IMG/VR virus record: IMGVR_UViG_3300012984_000280
Coordinates: 1-23,828 of that record
Reading direction: 5' to 3' (one strand)
Length of the DNA: 23,828 bases
Source of the DNA: a virus
The notes beneath the pieces were generated by a model. It had not been told where the DNA came from. It made no database searches and saw only the letters and a program-made list of their open reading frames with translations. Below, piece by piece: positions 15,247 through 22,893 of the stretch (position 1 is the stretch's first letter; the number at the start of each line of letters is the position of its first letter). The position numbers and the translations under genes are program-made.

Positions 15247-16482
15247 TCAGAAGGTCGCGATCACGCAGTCGGCCGGCGTGTCGTTCTCGTTGTTGAAGTA
15301 GGCGCCCAGGCGGTACTGGTAGTCGTCGCCGTTGGGGTTGCGCATGAACATCTTGAGACCATCGAAGTTGAGCAGCATCGGCACGTCGCCTGCGCTGCGC
15401 CGCGTCCACGAACCCGGACGCAACAGCCAGCAATTGCCGCGCTGCACGTCGGTCTCGTCGTGGCACCGGATGCTGCCGTTTCCGGTCAGCAGCTCGATCG
15501 CCTTGTAGCCGACCTTCGGCGAATCCGTCGCGACGTCGATCACCTTGTAGGTGCTCTGGTCCTTGAAGATATCGCGCATGTCGAGCGGGTTCAGGTACGC
15601 GTCCGTGACGTTGACGTTTGCGTCGCGCGCTTCCGCTCCGGCGTCGATCAGCGTCTGCGCTTTCGGACCCGAGCTGCCCACCCGGAAGCCTGAGAGGTAG
15701 TTCACATCACCCGCCGTGCCGCGGTTGATGCCCAAGAATGAGTCGCCGCCACCCGGTTGAATGATGGGGTTCCAGCCGAGCACGCCGATCGGAACGAGGT
15801 TTTGGTCACCCTCGCGGATGATGATGTCCGACGCCGCAGCCGCCGCGATTTGGTTCCAGTTGCCGCTGGAAAGCGTCAAGGTCGCGTTGTTCGAGCCGTC
15901 GTTACGCACGACAGAACCGATTTCAACCGAGCGCCCAGAGTCCCGAAGGATGCCGGTAGCCGGGTTGATGAGCTGCACCTTCATGCCCTTGAAGAAGCCA
16001 GAAACCTGGGACTTCGCCGAAAGGGTGATGGTGCCAGTCGCGACGTTCGAAGTGCTCGAGATGATGCCGCGCTGACCGGAGCCATCCGACCAGAGCGATC
16101 GAGACTCAGCGCGCGCGAACGAGTAGCGCGAGCGATCCATCTGGTGCTTCAGGAGCTCGACGATTGCACCCTTGCCCTTTTTGCCAGAGACGAATGCCTC
16201 ACCCGTGATGCTGCCGACTTCGTACAAGCGGCGGCGACCGAGCGAGAAGCGAACCTCTTGAGTCGCGCCGATGTTGCCGATTGCGGACGAGATGGTTGCC
16301 GAGCCGCCTGCGCCAGGCGCGATGCTCACGACAACGTATTTGGTACCTTCACCAGTAAACTCGGTGTCTTTGCCCATCTGTCCGATGAGCTTTGAGGCCA
16401 TGTAGCCCGGAATGCTGATTTCATCCGGGTAGAGAACTTTGAGTAGATTTGTGCTGTTTGCGACGGATTGGGGACCGGCCAT
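15247..16482 (-). CDS. Major capsid protein (HK97-type fold)
   Basis: A 411-residue protein directly after the scaffold, the expected size and place. It begins with the N-terminal region A-N-S-T-N-L-L-K-V-L-Y-P. An extended-loop-like segment rich in Gly, Val and Thr follows (about 45-80). Then comes a long helix with R-R-R-L-Y-E-V-G and K-H-Q-M-D-R-S-R-Y. Residues about 145-225 are a beta-rich part with repeated Gly-Thr-Ile-Thr-Leu strands, possibly an inserted domain. The core resumes with P-I-G-V-L-G-W-N-P, a pattern common in podovirus coat proteins. There are two cysteines (in S-I-R-C-H-D and G-N-C-W-L-L) plus one near the end. The gene has its own ribosome site in a 42-base gap, suiting high expression. 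Confidence 0.78.
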   Translation of the reverse strand: MAGPQSVANSTNLLKVLYPDEISIPGYMASKLIGQMGKDTEFTGEGTKYVVVSIAPGAGGSATISSAIGNIGATQEVRFSLGRRRLYEVGSITGEAFVSGKKGKGAIVELLKHQMDRSRYSFARAESRSLWSDGSGQRGIISSTSNVATGTITLSAKSQVSGFFKGMKVQLINPATGILRDSGRSVEIGSVVRNDGSNNATLTLSSGNWNQIAAAAASDIIIREGDQNLVPIGVLGWNPIIQPGGGDSFLGINRGTAGDVNYLSGFRVGSSGPKAQTLIDAGAEARDANVNVTDAYLNPLDMRDIFKDQSTYKVIDVATDSPKVGYKAIELLTGNGSIRCHDETDVQRGNCWLLRPGSWTRRSAGDVPMLLNFDGLKMFMRNPNGDDYQYRLGAYFNNENDTPADCVIATF

Positions 16483-16491
16483 AGGCGTGCT

Positions 16492-16509
16492 CCGCGTGGT
16501 GAGACGCGG
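16492..16509 (-). promoter_or_regulatory. Hairpin overlapping the ribosome site of the capsid gene
   Basis: In the 42-base gap before the capsid gene the mRNA sequence CCGCGT-CTCACC-ACGCGG forms a perfect six-pair stem with a six-base loop. The last two G of the 3' arm belong to the GGAG ribosome site (complement of 16490-16493), seven bases before the ATG at 16482. Folding could limit or time translation, or mark an RNA-processing site. The pairing is seen directly; its role is inference. Confidence 0.4.
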
Positions 16510-16524
16510 TGCAAACGCAGAGGA

Positions 16525-17679
16525 CTATTCCTCGCCTTCGTTGAGCAGGGCTCCAAGTCCAATGTCTCGGAAGAAGCTCGCCGGTGTTTGCCGCGCGATC
16601 TCGGCAACCCGCTCCGCTTCGGTCATTGGCCGGCGTGTGCCGCCGGTCAGCTCCGAAAGGGCTGCGGGAATCGTTGCTCGGGGCGGCGGGCTCGGCGCCT
16701 GTTTCGCGGCTTCGGTTCGAGCTGTCGCGGGCTCGCCCAGCGCAGGGCTGGCAGTTCGTCTTTCGTCCGTCGCTTGAGCGTTGCTGGCGTGGACCGGCTG
16801 GAACAACTCCGATTGCGCTTGTAGGCGCCGCTCCAAGATACCGAACGCGCCCGCATTGTCAAGTGCAGCACCCCGCTGGGTGTAGTAGTCGGTTTTGATC
16901 GCGGCCAGGTGCTCCCGAATTTCCACGCGTGTTCGCGGGTCTGCAGCAAGACGGGCGGTGAGCGGGAAGTGCTGCGCGGCCTCCGGGGACGCTGCGACCG
17001 TAACCATCTGCTCCTTCAAATGCTCGATGGTTTGCTCACGCTCGCGGCTTGGTCCCTGCTCGGCCAAGCTCTGCAGCTGCTGCCGCATCTCGGTCAGCTG
17101 CTGCATGATTTCGGGTGGGACGGAGGACTTTTGGACCTTGCCGCCGGCTACCGCGTGCGAAATCTCGGTCCAAAACTCAAGCGGGTCCTTGCGGGAAAGG
17201 TGCCCCAAGGTCTCGAGCACGATTTTTGGGTCGCCGCTGTTGAGCCCACGCTCGATGGCGGACAGCATTGTGCCCCGTGCCTCAACCTGCTCCTTCAGCT
17301 CGAGCGTTTTGCCCTTCGTTTTTTCGAAGCGCTCCTCTTTCGCCGTAGCTCGAGCAACCGCCGCGTTCGCTTTTCGCGTGGCCTCCCGTGCCGCGTCACG
17401 CGCCGCGCGCAAACGATCGCGAATCTCCTTGGCGCGCTCAGCGGTGAACGGCTTGGAGTCGTCGTCCAGGTCGTCCAGCGTGTCTTCGGGTTGGAATTTG
17501 CCCTTTTCATCCCGCGCTTTCGCCGCTGCGGCTTCCTCGCGCGCGACTTCGCCCGGTTCATTGCTCGGCTCATCGTCGAACAGCCCCAAGCTCGATACGA
17601 ACTCGTCGAGGGCGGCGCTGGGCGCGACTTCGGCGGTCGTTCCCGTTGGCGTGGTCACTGCTGCGGCTGCTTCTGACAT
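16525..17679 (-). CDS. Capsid scaffolding protein
   Basis: A 384-residue, highly charged, helical protein between portal and capsid genes, the usual place for a scaffold. The N terminus (about 1-75) is acidic and probably disordered, with L-F-D-D-E-P and a run of Asp (D-D-L-D-D-D-S). Residues about 78-140 are a strong Ala/Arg/Glu/Lys coiled coil. The middle has further helices (M-R-Q-Q-L-Q-S-L-A-E-Q-G) and the C terminus ends acidic. There is no cysteine or catalytic motif, and no protease domain, so it is a scaffold rather than a protease fusion. Scaffolds direct coat assembly and then leave the head. A spaced ribosome site (GAGGA overlapping the portal stop) precedes the ATG. Recognition is by composition and order. 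Confidence 0.75.
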   Translation of the reverse strand: MSEAAAAVTTPTGTTAEVAPSAALDEFVSSLGLFDDEPSNEPGEVAREEAAAAKARDEKGKFQPEDTLDDLDDDSKPFTAERAKEIRDRLRAARDAAREATRKANAAVARATAKEERFEKTKGKTLELKEQVEARGTMLSAIERGLNSGDPKIVLETLGHLSRKDPLEFWTEISHAVAGGKVQKSSVPPEIMQQLTEMRQQLQSLAEQGPSREREQTIEHLKEQMVTVAASPEAAQHFPLTARLAADPRTRVEIREHLAAIKTDYYTQRGAALDNAGAFGILERRLQAQSELFQPVHASNAQATDERRTASPALGEPATARTEAAKQAPSPPPRATIPAALSELTGGTRRPMTEAERVAEIARQTPASFFRDIGLGALLNEGEE

Positions 17680-17685
17680 GGGTCC

Positions 17686-19668
17686 TCACTGCATCGGGGC
17701 GCCCATGGCGGGCGCGGGCATCGGTTGGGGTTGCACAGGCGCAGGAGGCGCCATGTTTGGCGCGGCAAGGCCAGGGTTTGCGCTCTGCTGCGTGATTTGT
17801 GACGCGGTTGCCTGCGCTTGGCTCAAGGCCTGAGCTCGAAGCGCTGCCGCCACGTCGATGTCTTTCTCGAACTTGATTAGCCGCTCGATTTTCTCCGGCG
17901 GTTCCCGGTCGGCTTCGAGCCGATTGAGCCGGCGCACCGTGAGGCGCTTCGCGAGGTCGAGATCCATGTACGGAGTCGGCATCAGCTCGGCGGTGTACGC
18001 TTTGGCCTTACAGATATCGTCCAGCCGCTGCTCGATGTTTCGCTCCGGCGCAAGCGTGTCGCCGAGTAGCGCTTCCGAGTCCGGATTGTCCATGTTGGAC
18101 AGGGCCTGCTCTTTGGTGACAAGGCCCTCTTTCATCCACTCGATCTGCTGCTCGGCGCGCGCGGCCGGGTCGGTGGCGAAAAGATTGGTCGGTCGGCAAC
18201 GCAGCTTGAACTGGTCTGCCTTCAAATCGATCTCGGTGAACTTCACGCGCCGCAAATCCTTGTCGTTACCGAGCATCACCTCGTAGTCCGGGCTGTGCTC
18301 AGCAAGTACGCGTGCGCAACGCATGAGATTCTTCGCGCCGCCGGTGTGAAAGCGCTCCCAACTGCGGAACTCAAGCGTGTGGCGCACGTTCTCACGGTCC
18401 TGCAGATGGCGCATGGGCGGCGCGCTTGTGATGCCCTGGGGGCGCGCGGCCTGCATGCTCAGGTCACTGAGGCCAACCTGGTCGCGTCCGTCTGCACGGA
18501 GCTGCGCGTTGCGCTGAAAGAGCTCCGGTGGCACGCCCGGGCTCTGCAGGTACTGCATCGCTTGAGCTGGCGGGACCTTGCTCTCCAAGATGTTTGCCAG
18601 TTCGTTCGTGATTCGCGCGGGCATGATGCCGGCGTTCTTCCACGTGACAAGCATCGGGCGCGCGTGGCGGTCGATGATCCGGTCAATGCGCTCATCCCAC
18701 CGATTCATGGTGAGCTGCACCGGCGCCAGAATCTCTGGCAGACCTCGCGACCAGAATTGCCCAGGCACCAAGTAGGGTCGAAACCACGACTGCGGAAAGA
18801 AGTCGTACGGCCATGGCGACTCCGTGAGCACGAACCCGTCTTCGAGTGTGCAGATGTGGCGCCCGTCGTGATTCGGCGCTGTCTTGCGGCCATCCTTTTC
18901 GCCCTTGCCCCACGCGCGCGGGTCTTCGAGGTCGACGCGACCGCTCGGCAGGTGCCAGGCCTTATAAATCACCACCATGTCGCTGATGGTGCCGTCGCGA
19001 TAGGTGTCGTGGTCGGCATCCTCCGGCTTCACTGGCGCCTGGTCCTTGATGCGTTGGATCACATCCTTCGATGCGTCGGCGTAAAACGCGAGCAGTTCGC
19101 CACGGTCGACGGTGACACGCGAGAAATGCTGCTTGGGGCGACGCGATCGCGCCTCACGCTTTGGAACGAAGTGCTCCCACGGCTCGCACTTGGTGGCGAT
19201 GATCCGGTTGTTCGCGATGTCCGCGTCCCACTCGACGCCGCCGCCCTCAAAGAGCATGCCGTAGGTGCAGACCTCGGCGCCCAGGTCGCCGTAAATCTCT
19301 TCCTCCTCGAACTCCCCTTCGATGAAGTCCTGGTAATTCTGGGCGCGTTCGCGCAGCTCGGAGTCGCCGCGCTTCGTCACGAACAGCGGGCGCACGCGGT
19401 TCTGCACAAGCTGATTGATGAGCGTGTTCGCCGTGGCCTGAATCAGGTTGTACGCCGCCGCGTCCTGCAGAATCGAGTCGATGACGGTAAGAATCGACGC
19501 CGCACCGCTGAGCGAATACTTCATCGAGCCGGCGTAGAGCGCGAGGGCGAGGTTTGCGATCTCGCGTCGCTGCCGGCCCTCTTGCTCCCAATACGTCGAG
19601 ACGATGGTCGAGATGGTCGTGCCGGCGTCTTCGGTGTCCTTGCGGAACCAAGCTGAATCATAGGCCAT
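17686..19668 (-). CDS. Portal protein (head-tail connector ring)
   Basis: A 660-residue protein. The start at 19668 overlaps the preceding stop; a 14-residue longer frame is not favoured. Portals form the dodecameric ring through which DNA enters and leaves. Evidence is size, position between terminase and scaffold, and the family-like layout: an N-terminal helical section (T-I-V-S-T-Y-W-E-Q-E-G-R), a wing rich in Glu, the core with F-V-P-K-R-E-A-R-S-R-R and M-N-R-W-D-E-R-I-D-R-I, and a long C-terminal helix. The last about 45 residues are low-complexity Pro, Ala, Gln and Met, which may be a disordered tail. It is longer than typical siphovirus portals and fits large podovirus (P22-like) ones. 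The scaffold gene follows after six bases. Confidence 0.8.
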   Translation of the reverse strand: MAYDSAWFRKDTEDAGTTISTIVSTYWEQEGRQRREIANLALALYAGSMKYSLSGAASILTVIDSILQDAAAYNLIQATANTLINQLVQNRVRPLFVTKRGDSELRERAQNYQDFIEGEFEEEEIYGDLGAEVCTYGMLFEGGGVEWDADIANNRIIATKCEPWEHFVPKREARSRRPKQHFSRVTVDRGELLAFYADASKDVIQRIKDQAPVKPEDADHDTYRDGTISDMVVIYKAWHLPSGRVDLEDPRAWGKGEKDGRKTAPNHDGRHICTLEDGFVLTESPWPYDFFPQSWFRPYLVPGQFWSRGLPEILAPVQLTMNRWDERIDRIIDRHARPMLVTWKNAGIMPARITNELANILESKVPPAQAMQYLQSPGVPPELFQRNAQLRADGRDQVGLSDLSMQAARPQGITSAPPMRHLQDRENVRHTLEFRSWERFHTGGAKNLMRCARVLAEHSPDYEVMLGNDKDLRRVKFTEIDLKADQFKLRCRPTNLFATDPAARAEQQIEWMKEGLVTKEQALSNMDNPDSEALLGDTLAPERNIEQRLDDICKAKAYTAELMPTPYMDLDLAKRLTVRRLNRLEADREPPEKIERLIKFEKDIDVAAALRAQALSQAQATASQITQQSANPGLAAPNMAPPAPVQPQPMPAPAMGAPMQ

Positions 19669-19943
19669 TACGTCTTCACTCCAAGCTGGCTGAGTCCGTG
19701 GCGCTCGCACAAATGCGGAGCGAAGTGGAAGCCAGCGCGCTCCTGGCAGCCGGCGTAGGCGCAGGTTCCAGCTGGCTTCGTTTCGGCTTCCGGCTCGAAG
19801 TCGAGAGCAGGCGCGGGGATGGTGTCGCCCACCGGCTCGAGCTCAATCTCCAGCACACCATGCGCCTCAGCCTGCGAAGGGCTGAGCACTACGCGACGGA
19901 CTCCCGCAAGCCGCATGCTGGCAACGATGCTCTCCATGCTCAC
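19668..19943 (-). CDS. Small protein with C-terminal zinc-finger motif
   Basis: A 91-residue protein with a GTG start that overlaps the previous stop as GTGA; an ATG two codons later is an alternative. Residues 1-37 form a likely beta-alpha segment. An acidic, Pro-rich linker (about 38-58) follows. The C terminus carries Cys61-x4-Cys66-x12-Cys79-x2-His82, a plausible single zinc site. The stop overlaps the portal start (TAATG). It is the second zinc-binding candidate in the small-gene cassette between terminase and portal. A DNA- or portal-binding accessory role is possible; I know no named family for it. Confidence 0.65.
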   Translation of the reverse strand: MSMESIVASMRLAGVRRVVLSPSQAEAHGVLEIELEPVGDTIPAPALDFEPEAETKPAGTCAYAGCQERAGFHFAPHLCERHGLSQLGVKT

Positions 19944-20416
19944 GACGGCACCGACTCCACTAGCGCCTTCAGGATACCGTCAATCATCCGGCGCCCGATG
20001 GCCTCACCGAACTTCTCCGGCGTCTCGCCATCGCGCATGAAGCGAATCACGTCGTCGTAGTGGTAGTCGATGTGGCCCTGCTGAGCCGATTCGCCGCGCT
20101 TGGTCCAATAGAACCGGAAGCCGCGCCCCATGTGTTCGGGGTCTACCCGCGGCACACGGAAGCCGAGCGAGGCGGCGCGGCGGTCGAGCTCGAAGCGTAC
20201 CTGCTCGGCGAACGAGCGGAACAAGTGCTCCTCATCGCGACTGAGTTCGCGGCCCTCGAACACCTCTTGCCGCTCGGGGATGAGGTCGCATTCGCGCTCA
20301 AGCGCTTCGAGCACGCCGTCGACGTACTTGTCGGCGACGATGCCGGCCGGGGCTTGACCCGTCTCAATTGGAGCCGGCTTGTTCCACTCAACTGGGAACT
20401 CTTCTTGATTAGCCAA
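19940..20416 (-). CDS. Helical charged protein with TTG start, function unknown
   Basis: A 158-residue protein. I place the start at a TTG at 20416, because the sequence GAGGT lies five bases before it, inside the end of the upstream gene; a second TTG at 20431 would add five residues but has no such site. The two genes overlap by eight bases. The protein is rich in Glu, Arg and Asp with several long helices (about residues 29-53, 58-82 and 119-153). It has an aromatic patch R-F-Y-W near residue 100 and His/Tyr/Asp-rich residues I-D-Y-H-Y-D-D after it. No known motif is recognised. Its location just before the portal suggests a head-assembly or packaging role, which is inference only. Confidence 0.65.
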   Translation of the reverse strand: MANQEEFPVEWNKPAPIETGQAPAGIVADKYVDGVLEALERECDLIPERQEVFEGRELSRDEEHLFRSFAEQVRFELDRRAASLGFRVPRVDPEHMGRGFRFYWTKRGESAQQGHIDYHYDDVIRFMRDGETPEKFGEAIGRRMIDGILKALVESVPS

Positions 20417-20660
20417 TTGGCACCTCGTCAAAAGTCGTGACGTGGCCGGCGCGAATCACCCCGCGTGGGCCACCTGGTTGCAGGTCGAGAAAGCCGCCAG
20501 CCTTGAAGTCGGTCGCCACCGTGCCGTGGAAGTCGACGCGCAGCGCACGCACCGTGGCGTCCCCGCGGCGCACAACCCACACGCGATCGTCGATAGCGGT
20601 ACGGTCGTACCAGACGATAGCCGGCTCGGGGCCTGGCACGATGGTGGCGCGGTCGGTCAT
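20409..20660 (-). CDS. Small beta-rich protein, function unknown
   Basis: An 83-residue protein starting at the ATG that overlaps the zinc-ribbon stop (ATGA); an in-frame upstream ATG would add 12 residues inside that gene and is not favoured. The sequence alternates short hydrophobic strands (A-I-V-W-Y-D-R, R-V-W-V-V-R-R) with Gly, Asp and Arg turns, typical of a small beta barrel or sandwich. It has no cysteine, membrane segment or catalytic motif. Its final codons contain the ribosome site of the next gene. Confidence 0.6.
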   Translation of the reverse strand: MTDRATIVPGPEPAIVWYDRTAIDDRVWVVRRGDATVRALRVDFHGTVATDFKAGGFLDLQPGGPRGVIRAGHVTTFDEVPIG

Positions 20661-20770
20661 GTGCCTGGATACCTTTTGCCAAACACCACGCCGCAAAGGC
20701 TACAAGACCAGCCGCGCGTCTTGATGAACACAACCCAGCCACTGTGATCACATTTTCCACCGATGGTCAT
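20657..20770 (-). CDS. 37-residue mini zinc-ribbon protein
   Basis: An ATG-started frame of 37 codons, coupled by ATGA overlaps to both neighbours. The protein has Cys7-x-His9 and Cys23-x2-Cys26-Gly, a compact four-ligand zinc knuckle with aromatic and basic residues between the pairs (G-W-V-V-F-I-K-T-R-G-W). This ligand pattern is very unlikely by chance in so short a frame and supports a real gene. Zinc ribbons of this size bind nucleic acid or a protein partner. Its place between terminase and portal could suit a packaging accessory, but the partner is unknown. About 59 percent of codons end in G or C, lower than in the neighbouring micro-gene. Confidence 0.62.
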   Translation of the reverse strand: MTIGGKCDHSGWVVFIKTRGWSCSLCGVVFGKRYPGT

Positions 20771-20880
20771 GCGAGCAGCGGCCTCTTGTTGAGGCGCAGC
20801 GCGACCAGCGGCGCCAGGTATGGCAGCACCGAAAAGAAGCGAGGGAACGGCGTCTCAAGGCTGGCGAGATTGCGAATCAC
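20767..20880 (-). CDS. 37-residue hydrophobic micro-protein
   Basis: A GTG-started reading frame of 37 codons filling the space between the membrane protein and the mini zinc ribbon. It overlaps the upstream stop as GTGA and the downstream start as ATGA, so it is coupled on both sides. Thirty of 37 codons end in G or C, as expected for a coding frame in this GC-rich phage. The middle (residues 14-28, F-F-S-V-L-P-Y-L-A-P-L-V-A-L) is hydrophobic and is flanked by Arg and Lys, so it may be a membrane or membrane-surface peptide. Function unknown. Confidence 0.5.
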   Translation of the reverse strand: MIRNLASLETPFPRFFSVLPYLAPLVALRLNKRPLLA

Positions 20881-21137
20881 GACTTCGGCGGCTCCGGATT
20901 CACGGCGTCAACCTTGGCCTTCAGCGCGTCGAGCGCATCGGCGGCGGCGATGATAGGGGTTTCGTCAACCGGCGGCGCGGGCGGTGGGATGCGCGCAATC
21001 AGCGCATCAACGGATGCAGTTGCGGCTTGCACGGAAGCGGTGAGGCGGTCGGTTGCTGCGGACATGATTCTTGCTCCTGCGTAAATGGTTGTGGTGACGA
21101 GTAACGCGCCCGCTGCTATCGCGAACACGGCGGTCAT
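20877..21137 (-). CDS. Small membrane-anchored protein
   Basis: An 86-residue protein. The start at 21137 is chosen because it overlaps the previous stop as ATGA; a longer reading with 17 extra residues exists but lies wholly inside the preceding gene. Residues 2-22 form one hydrophobic membrane segment (A-V-F-A-I-A-A-G-A-L-L-V). An amphipathic helix (about 23-50) follows, then a Pro-rich linker (P-P-P-A-P-P) at about 51-57 and a last helix rich in Ala, Leu, Lys and Asp. One anchor with a helical soluble part could suit a holin-antiholin partner or an inner spanin, but it is short for a spanin and far from the lysis end of the block. Function unknown. Confidence 0.6.
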   Translation of the reverse strand: MTAVFAIAAGALLVTTTIYAGARIMSAATDRLTASVQAATASVDALIARIPPPAPPVDETPIIAAADALDALKAKVDAVNPEPPKS

Positions 21138-21370
21138 TTCTTCGGCTGCTCTTTCGCGACTGAGCACGGCTCTGACACAAGCGCCCACGGCACGAGCACC
21201 GTGAGAGGCTCATCGCGAGCAATCGGGACCTTGCAGTCTTCGAGGCGCACGACGACGACGCCCAGCGACGTGGCGGTGATGTCGTAGCCCTTGGCGGACT
21301 CGTACTGATGCCGCGCCGGCTGTTCGTGATAGGTGGCGGGTCGGAGGATCGAAACCTTGTCGAGCTTCAT
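21134..21370 (-). CDS. Small conserved-looking phage protein, function unknown
   Basis: A 78-residue protein coupled to the large terminase (ATGA) and to the following membrane protein (ATGA). It contains the stretch LRPATYHEQPARHQYESAKG at residues 9-28, followed by alternating hydrophobic strands (V-V-V-V-R-L-E-D and L-T-V-L-V-P-W), so a small beta-rich fold is likely. There are two cysteines and no clear metal site. There is no signal or membrane segment. Position between the terminase and portal suggests a packaging or head-assembly accessory, but I recognise no function. Confidence 0.65.
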   Translation of the reverse strand: MKLDKVSILRPATYHEQPARHQYESAKGYDITATSLGVVVVRLEDCKVPIARDEPLTVLVPWALVSEPCSVAKEQPKK

Positions 21371-22893
21371 GCGAGCATGCTCTCCAGTGCGTTGTTGTAT
21401 GGGCTGCGCCCTGTGTTGACGAGCGCCTCAATCGCGAGGCGCTCGTCTTCGGTCATGGTCGACACGTCGTTAGCCACCGCCGCTTCGGGCAGCGCCTGCA
21501 TGCCGAGCAGCAGCGCTGCCGCGTAGTCGCAATGGCGACCGTCGGCGGTCTTCGGGAACACAATCTGGCTGCCGCCCTGTTGTCGCGGGCGCTTCTTCAG
21601 CGCGATGAGGTCTGCACGCAGCTGGCGATTCGCAGGCAGCGAAAGCCGGCGCGCACCGAACAGGGTTTCGAGGCGCTTGCCGTCAACGGCGTCATCTCGC
21701 GTGAGCATCGTAAACACGAGCCCGGTGTTTGCGAGCTCGGCGATGTTCTGCAGCAGGTCGAACCCCCACTGGTCGGTGTAGACCTCAAAGAGCTCGTAGG
21801 GCAGCAGGTCCGCCGCCATCTCGGTCAACACGTCGGATGCACGCAGCGGCTCCTGACGCGAGCCCGTCCACTGCCGCGCGAGCACGACTTGCCACAGGTC
21901 TCCCGGCGCCATCGTGAGCACGAGCAGTGTCCAGCTATTGCCGCGCGTTGCCGGGTCCATTACGGCCGCGTAGTGCTGGCCGTGCACGTACGGGATGATG
22001 TTGTCGTTCGCGCGTGCGCAAGCTGCCACGTCGACTGAGCTCAGCATGGCGTCTTCAGGGTCGGCGAACTTGCTCAGCACGTCGCTGTTGTATGTGCGGT
22101 CGTCGTCGGCCTGAATCTGGGCGCAGTACTCGGGTGTGTAGAGGTCGGGGCGCAGTTGCGGTCCGCTCGCGATGATTACCACCACGTCCGCTCCCGGCTT
22201 GCCGAAGCGCGCTTGCACCAAATCGAACACCGGACCGCGTGGCGCCCACAACGAGCCGACCAGAAATATCTGAGCGCGCGGGCGCATGCGGGCGCGGATT
22301 GCTGACAGCGCGTCGTCTAGGTTCACGACGCCATCGGACTGGCCGAGCATGCGCGGGGCTTCGTCGAAAATAGCGCCGAGGCACCAGCGCGAAATCAGCG
22401 TTTCACCAGCGCGGGCGCCGGCCACCATCTTGATTTCGACGGGCCAGCCCGAGTGGTTGCGAATCGTCACCGAGTCCTTGCCTGGTCGGCCGACGAGCAG
22501 CGACGACAAGTGCGGACTGTTCACGATTGCGCCGACGAGCTTGGAGAAAGTCTCCTTGGCCTTGTCCAGGTCGACGCTCACGATATTGATGCGTGGCACC
22601 TCACCGTTGGCCAACCCGGAGCAGTCGCCGTTATAGGCCGCACACACAGCAGCAGCCGCAACGATTGTGGACTTGGCACAACGCACTGCAGCGCCGAGGC
22701 ACACGAGGCGAGGGGGCGCAGACGGCAGCGCGGCGACCGCCTGCGCGCCTCCGACCATCGCAACCACGTTGTCGTTCGCTGCGAGCTCTGCGAGCGGCTC
22801 ACCTGCAATCATTCGGCACACTGCGCGCTGCGCATCGCTCGCAGTGACGAGGGCAAAGCCCTCTGGGTCGGTGAGAACGGCCTCCAAGTCCAT
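21367..22893 (-). CDS. terL: Terminase large subunit (ATPase and nuclease)
   Basis: A 508-residue protein, normal length for the family. It would bind the portal, pump DNA into the prohead using ATP and cut the concatemer. The N-terminal ATPase has a Walker A-like loop at residues 67-76 (G-A-A-V-R-C-A-K-S-T, Lys74), in which the usual second Gly is Ala73. Walker B is I-F-D-E at 175-178 with the catalytic Glu178. The C-terminal RNase H-like nuclease shows acidic positions at Asp313 (V-M-D-P-A-T), Asp373 (V-Y-T-D-Q-W-G-F-D) and Asp456 (R-H-C-D-Y-A), the expected triad order. Its start overlaps the small subunit gene and its stop overlaps the next start (ATGA). The identification is firm; the packaging type (cos, pac or direct terminal repeats) cannot be read from the sequence alone. 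Confidence 0.9.
   Translation of the reverse strand: MDLEAVLTDPEGFALVTASDAQRAVCRMIAGEPLAELAANDNVVAMVGGAQAVAALPSAPPRLVCLGAAVRCAKSTIVAAAAVCAAYNGDCSGLANGEVPRINIVSVDLDKAKETFSKLVGAIVNSPHLSSLLVGRPGKDSVTIRNHSGWPVEIKMVAGARAGETLISRWCLGAIFDEAPRMLGQSDGVVNLDDALSAIRARMRPRAQIFLVGSLWAPRGPVFDLVQARFGKPGADVVVIIASGPQLRPDLYTPEYCAQIQADDDRTYNSDVLSKFADPEDAMLSSVDVAACARANDNIIPYVHGQHYAAVMDPATRGNSWTLLVLTMAPGDLWQVVLARQWTGSRQEPLRASDVLTEMAADLLPYELFEVYTDQWGFDLLQNIAELANTGLVFTMLTRDDAVDGKRLETLFGARRLSLPANRQLRADLIALKKRPRQQGGSQIVFPKTADGRHCDYAAALLLGMQALPEAAVANDVSTMTEDERLAIEALVNTGRSPYNNALESMLA

Noticed and set aside
16895-17833. Plus-strand frame of 312 codons spanning the scaffold/portal border
   Set aside because: Antisense of two supported genes, cysteine- and serine-rich composition, crosses a real gene boundary.
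18295-19656. Long plus-strand frame of 453 codons opposite the portal gene
   Set aside because: It is the antisense shadow of a well-supported gene in GC-rich DNA, where stop codons are rare on the opposite strand. Its translation is rich in Arg, Val, Leu and His and shows no domain.
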